This document shows positions 12,027 through 13,438 of a stretch of DNA of 13,438 nucleotides, piece by piece. Under the pieces are notes generated by a model. That model worked only from the letters and a program-made list of their open reading frames with translations. It did no database searches and was not told the DNA's origin. Made by a program: the position numbers and the translations under genes. Source of the DNA: Clostridia bacterium (GTDB lineage: Bacteria; Bacillota; Clostridia; Oscillospirales; CAG-272); NCBI GenBank assembly GCA_017451975.1, contig JAFTNI010000229.1:1-13438 (forward strand). Direction: 5' to 3'. Numbering within the stretch: the stretch's first letter is position 1; the number at the start of each line of letters is the position of its first letter.

Positions 12027-13103
12027 TTATTTGAGATATTCAAGAACCTTTGCCGTCATTTCCGTGCAGGAAAGGGGTGTTGCATCGGAAGCTCCGAGAA
12101 TGTCGCCTGTGCGGAAGCCTGCATCGAGCACGTCTTCAACGGCTTTTTCGATAGCAACTGCTTCTGTTTCGAGGCCGAATGAGTAGCGGAGCATCATTGC
12201 GGCGGAAAGGATTGTGGCAAGGGGGTTTGCCTTGTTCATACCCGCGATGTCGGGTGCGGAGCCGTGAATGGGCTCGTACATACCGCAGGTTGTATCGCCA
12301 AGGGAAGCGGAGGGGAGAAGACCGATAGAGCCCGTGATCTGAGAGCATTCGTCGGAAAGAATGTCGCCGAACATATTTGTTGTTACGATAACGTCGAACT
12401 GCGCGGGGTTTTTGATAAGCTGCATAGCTGCGTTATCTACGAGCATATCTGTGCATTCAACCTCGGGGTACTGTTCTGCAATGCGGTGAACCGTTTCTCT
12501 CCAAAGGCGGGAGCTTTCAAGCACGTTTGCTTTATCTATGCTTACGACTTTCTTTCTGCGGATCATTGCAGTTTTGAAAGCAACGTGAGCAATTCTTTCG
12601 ATTTCCATAACGCTGTAAGCTTCTGTGTCGTATGCTTCGGGGCCGTATTTGCCGTCGCGTCTGCCGCGCTCGCCAAAGTAGATGCCGCCCGTAAGCTCAC
12701 GGATCATAACGATGTCAACGCCCTTTTCTGCCACGTCCTTGCGCAAAAGGCAAGCATCTGCCATAGCGGGGAAAAGCTTTGCGGGGCGGATATTCGTGTA
12801 AAGGCCCAAAGCAGAGCGAATGCCGAGAAGCGCTTTTTCGGGGCGCTTATTGCCGGGGAGTGTATCCCATTTCGGGCCGCCAACTGCGCCGAGAAGCACG
12901 CTATCGGAGTTTACACAGCCCTCTACGGTTTCTTTGGGCAGACCTTCGCCGCAAGCGTCGATAGCCGCGCCGCCGATAAGGTAGGGCGTGAAATTGAATG
13001 TGTGACCGTAAATGTCACCTGTTTTTTTTAGAACTTCGCAAGCGCTATCTACGATTTCGGGGCCGATGCCGTCGCCGCGAAGGAGTGCGATATTGTAATT
13101 CAT
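12027..13103 (-). CDS. leuB: 3-isopropylmalate dehydrogenase
   Basis: Cytoplasmic NAD-dependent oxidative decarboxylase making 2-oxoisocaproate, the direct leucine precursor. The 358 residues carry the whole family set: GDGIGPEI (10-17), GAVGGPKWD (72-80), RPEKALLGIR with Arg96, NIRP with Arg106, IRELTGGIYFG with Arg135 and Tyr142, DKANVL with Lys191, DNAAMQ with Asp223, TNMFGDILSD with Asp247 and Asp251 (metal), and GMYEPIHGSAPDIAG (274-288), the NAD site. Residues correspond one to one with the Thermus enzyme's active site as I recall it. CAGAGGT 7 bases before the ATG supports the start. It follows leuD after a 76-base spacer with hairpins and precedes ilvE, so its product feeds the next enzyme encoded. 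Confidence 0.98.
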   Translation of the reverse strand: MNYNIALLRGDGIGPEIVDSACEVLKKTGDIYGHTFNFTPYLIGGAAIDACGEGLPKETVEGCVNSDSVLLGAVGGPKWDTLPGNKRPEKALLGIRSALGLYTNIRPAKLFPAMADACLLRKDVAEKGVDIVMIRELTGGIYFGERGRRDGKYGPEAYDTEAYSVMEIERIAHVAFKTAMIRRKKVVSIDKANVLESSRLWRETVHRIAEQYPEVECTDMLVDNAAMQLIKNPAQFDVIVTTNMFGDILSDECSQITGSIGLLPSASLGDTTCGMYEPIHGSAPDIAGMNKANPLATILSAAMMLRYSFGLETEAVAIEKAVEDVLDAGFRTGDILGASDATPLSCTEMTAKVLEYLK

Positions 13104-13135
13104 GGTATACCTCTGTGATTGTGATTTTGTTGACC

Positions 13136-13179
13136 CTTAGCCTCACTCGGGAGGGAGGCTAAGAGTGCAGGTTGCCTGC
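13136..13179. other. Two adjacent hairpins in the leuD-leuB spacer
   Basis: Directly after the leuD stop is GCAGG/CCTGC around a 3-base loop (13167-13179). Next is a perfect 9-bp stem CTTAGCCTC/GAGGCTAAG (13136-13144 with 13155-13163). An alternative CACTC/GAGTG pairing (13144-13148 with 13163-13167) overlaps both. No U-tract follows, so these are not classic terminators; they may adjust leuD versus leuB message stability. Confidence 0.55.
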
Positions 13180-13438
13180 TTATTTTATTTTGCCCTGCTT
13201 GATTGCTTCGATAAGGCCGCCTGCTTCAATAATAGAATTGATGAAAGCGGGGAAGGGGGCTGTTTTATACTGCTTGCCCGTCGTGGTGTTTGTAATAACG
13301 CCTGCCGTGAGGTCGCAGGAAAGCACGTCGCCTTCGGAAATTTCGTCTACAGCCTCGGGGCATTCAACTATAGGAAGGCCGATGTTGATGGCGTTGCGGT
13401 AGAAAATACGCGCAAAGCTCTTTGCGATAACAACGGAA
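13180..13438 (-). CDS. leuD: 3-isopropylmalate dehydratase small subunit, C-terminal part
   Basis: The last 85 codons and stop of leuD; the beginning lies past the right edge. With LeuC it forms the aconitase-like isomerase that turns 2-isopropylmalate into 3-isopropylmalate, the substrate of the next gene, leuB. The diagnostic stretch SFARIFYRNAINIGLP (substrate-binding swivel domain, including the Arg and the FYRN motif) is followed by VECPEAVDEISEGD and the standard C-terminus GGLIEAIKQGKIK. The small, single-domain subunit and its place before leuB argue for leuD over aconitase. leuC is expected further right. Confidence 0.94.
   Translation of the reverse strand, partial: SVVIAKSFARIFYRNAINIGLPIVECPEAVDEISEGDVLSCDLTAGVITNTTTGKQYKTAPFPAFINSIIEAGGLIEAIKQGKIK

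Noticed and set aside
12264..13031. Plus-strand frame (255 codons) opposite leuB
   Set aside because: Shadow; leuB motifs on the minus strand are complete.
1..13438. CRISPR array, insertion sequence, phage or toxin-antitoxin module
   Set aside because: No regularly spaced repeats, transposase, integrase or toxin-like small gene pairs were seen; the genes are ordinary chromosomal modules.

Overview
The window looks like a chromosomal segment of a spore-forming Clostridia-type Firmicute. The evidence is gene content (DUF896 and DUF1292 proteins, a YtvI-like membrane protein, a SpoIVFB-like M50 protease, a cytoplasmic-type LysM/GH18 spore hydrolase), strong AGGAGG-type ribosome binding sites, tightly packed or overlapping genes, and TTGACA/TATAAT promoters often with an extended TGn -10. 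I cannot name the species. No mobile element, CRISPR array, tRNA or rRNA was seen.

Region 1 (1-4432, minus strand) reads right to left: ytvI-like, M50 protease, cyclophilin, DUF896, M29 aminopeptidase, mgsA and a truncated basic membrane protein. Most junctions are 1-10 bases or overlap, with ribosome sites often inside the preceding gene. A consensus promoter buried in the end of the M50 gene lets cyclophilin and the genes after it be made without the two sporulation-type membrane proteins. Region 2 (4433-5847) is a divergent intergenic region followed by a plus-strand two-LysM GH18 enzyme of the SleL/YaaH type and a bidirectional terminator.

Region 3 (5872-10047, minus) is a MarR-type regulator followed by two half-transporters that form a heterodimeric ABC exporter with one degenerate ATPase site. 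Its promoter carries an AT-rich near-palindrome over the -10. Region 4 (10048-10539) has no protein gene but is dense in signals: a cluster of hairpins, and a candidate 126-nt minus-strand RNA with a strong promoter, an internal fold with two mutually exclusive pairings, and its own terminator. A divergent strong promoter drives a small acidic DUF1292 protein (10540-10806).

Region 5 (10817-13438, minus) is the end of a leucine/branched-chain operon, leuD (partial), leuB, ilvE, closed by a 15-bp bidirectional terminator. Its two spacers hold palindromic hairpins of unknown role. The genes fall into ordinary housekeeping, sporulation, drug-export and amino-acid modules. The least explained element is the RNA and hairpin cluster at about 10120-10335.
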